Shown here: positions 63,271 through 64,000 of the stretch, piece after piece
How the letters are laid out: each line of letters starts with the position of its first letter
Position numbering within the stretch: position 1 is the stretch's first letter
Assembly (NCBI RefSeq): GCF_902364365.1
Contig: NZ_CABJDN010000003.1
Span: forward strand, 620,001-684,000
Direction: 5' to 3'
Length of the DNA: 64,000 nucleotides
DNA from: Bacteroides intestinalis
Lineage (GTDB): Bacteria > Bacteroidota > Bacteroidia > Bacteroidales > Bacteroidaceae
Made by a program: the position numbers and the translations under genes
The notes under the pieces: generated by a model
Databases searched by the model: none
What the model was told of the DNA's origin: nothing
What the model saw: the letters and a program-made list of their open reading frames with translations, nothing else

Positions 63271-64000
63271 CTCCATATCGATTTAAGCATCCAGGCATCC
63301 AGTTCCATCTTTGTCCCCTTCTTCTGCGCGAAAAGTTCAATACAAGTTTGAGCCTCACCCGGATAGGTTAATAATGTGAATACATCCTTCCCGTCATTGG
63401 CAAAGATTTCAATACTCGATTTGTCTACAAATATATGCAAACGTATCTTGTTATCCACCGGTTCCACTCTGGTATATGCCATGCGGCTGAATTTGGGAAT
63501 CTGCACGTCGGAGCAATGGGTACGGTCAATCACTAGATTATATGAATCCGTATCATAGCTGACTACCACTTTGCGCCCTTCACCCACACATAAATTAAAA
63601 CCAAAGATATTGGATACGTCAGTAGAAAACGAAGCATCGAGTTCGTAGACATTTTCATTGGGAACAAAGCCGGGTAACCTCTGTGTCCCCATCGATAGAG
63701 TACGTTTTACCGAAGCAGGCTTATAGCGAAGTGTTTGCAGCTGTTCGACAGGTTTCTGCACCAGCCTCACGCCTTCCTTGTATGTCTTCAGTTCCAGGTT
63801 GCGGGGAATGGACCAAAAGCCCTTTCCATACTTCGATGGAGCTACTGGTGCATAGTCCCAGGTTGCAACCCAGCCCATCGAAATCTTGGAATCCAACGTT
63901 CCGTCAAAATCCTGAAATGTACGGGATGCGTAAAAGTCCAGCCCTTTGTCCACGTATAGGGGCTCTGCAGGATGGTTCTCCATTAGCTTAAAAGAAGTGC
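63267..64000 (-). CDS. GH32 fructan hydrolase, N-terminal part beyond window
   Basis: The frame is open to the right edge; only the last 243 codons are in view. They hold the end of the propeller (ENHPAEPLYVDKGLDFYASR, GWVATWDY) and the C-terminal sandwich (LHIFVDKSSIEIFANDGKD). Family placement is firm from the sandwich signature and the YASRTF motif, but the catalytic residues are outside. Its stop overlaps the start of the GH172 gene by four bases, so the two are coupled. Confidence 0.9.
   Translation of the reverse strand, partial: TSFKLMENHPAEPLYVDKGLDFYASRTFQDFDGTLDSKISMGWVATWDYAPVAPSKYGKGFWSIPRNLELKTYKEGVRLVQKPVEQLQTLRYKPASVKRTLSMGTQRLPGFVPNENVYELDASFSTDVSNIFGFNLCVGEGRKVVVSYDTDSYNLVIDRTHCSDVQIPKFSRMAYTRVEPVDNKIRLHIFVDKSSIEIFANDGKDVFTLLTYPGEAQTCIELFAQKKGTKMELDAWMLKSIWR

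Overview
The window is chromosomal DNA of a gut Bacteroides species. Support: SusC/SusD pairs with hybrid two-component regulators (HTCS), GH2/GH32/GH36/GH172-type glycosidases, a sulfatase, lipoproteins with Bacteroidetes lipoboxes, promoters of the Bacteroidetes type (-7 box TAnnTTTG instead of TATAAT), and start codons without clear Shine-Dalgarno sites. The species cannot be named from the sequence alone. Both window ends cut through glycoside hydrolase genes.

Layout. (1) 1-15274, all minus strand: a polysaccharide utilisation locus (PUL) made of an HTCS sensor, a small protein of unknown function, SusC, SusD, a GH30-like lipoprotein glycosidase, a Ser-type sulfatase and a GH2 beta-galactosidase-type enzyme cut by the left edge. 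A sulfated, probably galactose-containing glycan is the likely substrate (inference). (2) 15609-32464: core genes. prfC, a 58-residue membrane peptide gene, rmlD, a DUF4924 gene and a LysE-type exporter form a minus-strand run; purL follows; then an HTCS is tightly coupled to two chromate-transporter half genes; then a histidine kinase and a GHL10-type hydrolase. (3) 32561-46690: uvrA, a cstA operon, a second GHL10 protein, an uncharacterised ATP-grasp protein, a AAA ATPase with an altered Walker B motif, pyruvate:ferredoxin oxidoreductase and a PfkB kinase. (4) 46723-64000: a fructan/fructose locus. It holds a periplasmic-binding-protein HTCS (BT1754 type), fructokinase, fructose MFS permease, two GH32 enzymes and a GH172 (DUF2961) protein. 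Between the regulator and the catabolic genes lies a variable insert: ogt, a decayed contractile-injection-system remnant (VgrG C-terminus, frameshifted PAAR, gp25 fragment), a GH36 alpha-galactosidase, the tail of a lost outer-membrane barrel gene, and a MACPF lipoprotein.

Most notable. A 27-bp element, 21/27 identical, lies exactly 18 bp upstream of the -7 box of both the fructose permease operon and a GH32 gene, a strong candidate operator for the fructose HTCS. Three intergenic arrays (35391-35500, 49714-49802, 59169-59257) share one architecture: four or five near-palindromic units of about 22 nt built from short words used in both orientations, located at gene 3' ends. Each array has largely its own vocabulary. 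They match no feature class I know. A second repeat type, tandem ATCRTAA-like heptamers in sense orientation, sits just before the start codons of four unrelated genes. Stop/start overlaps and promoter positions allow several starts to be corrected.
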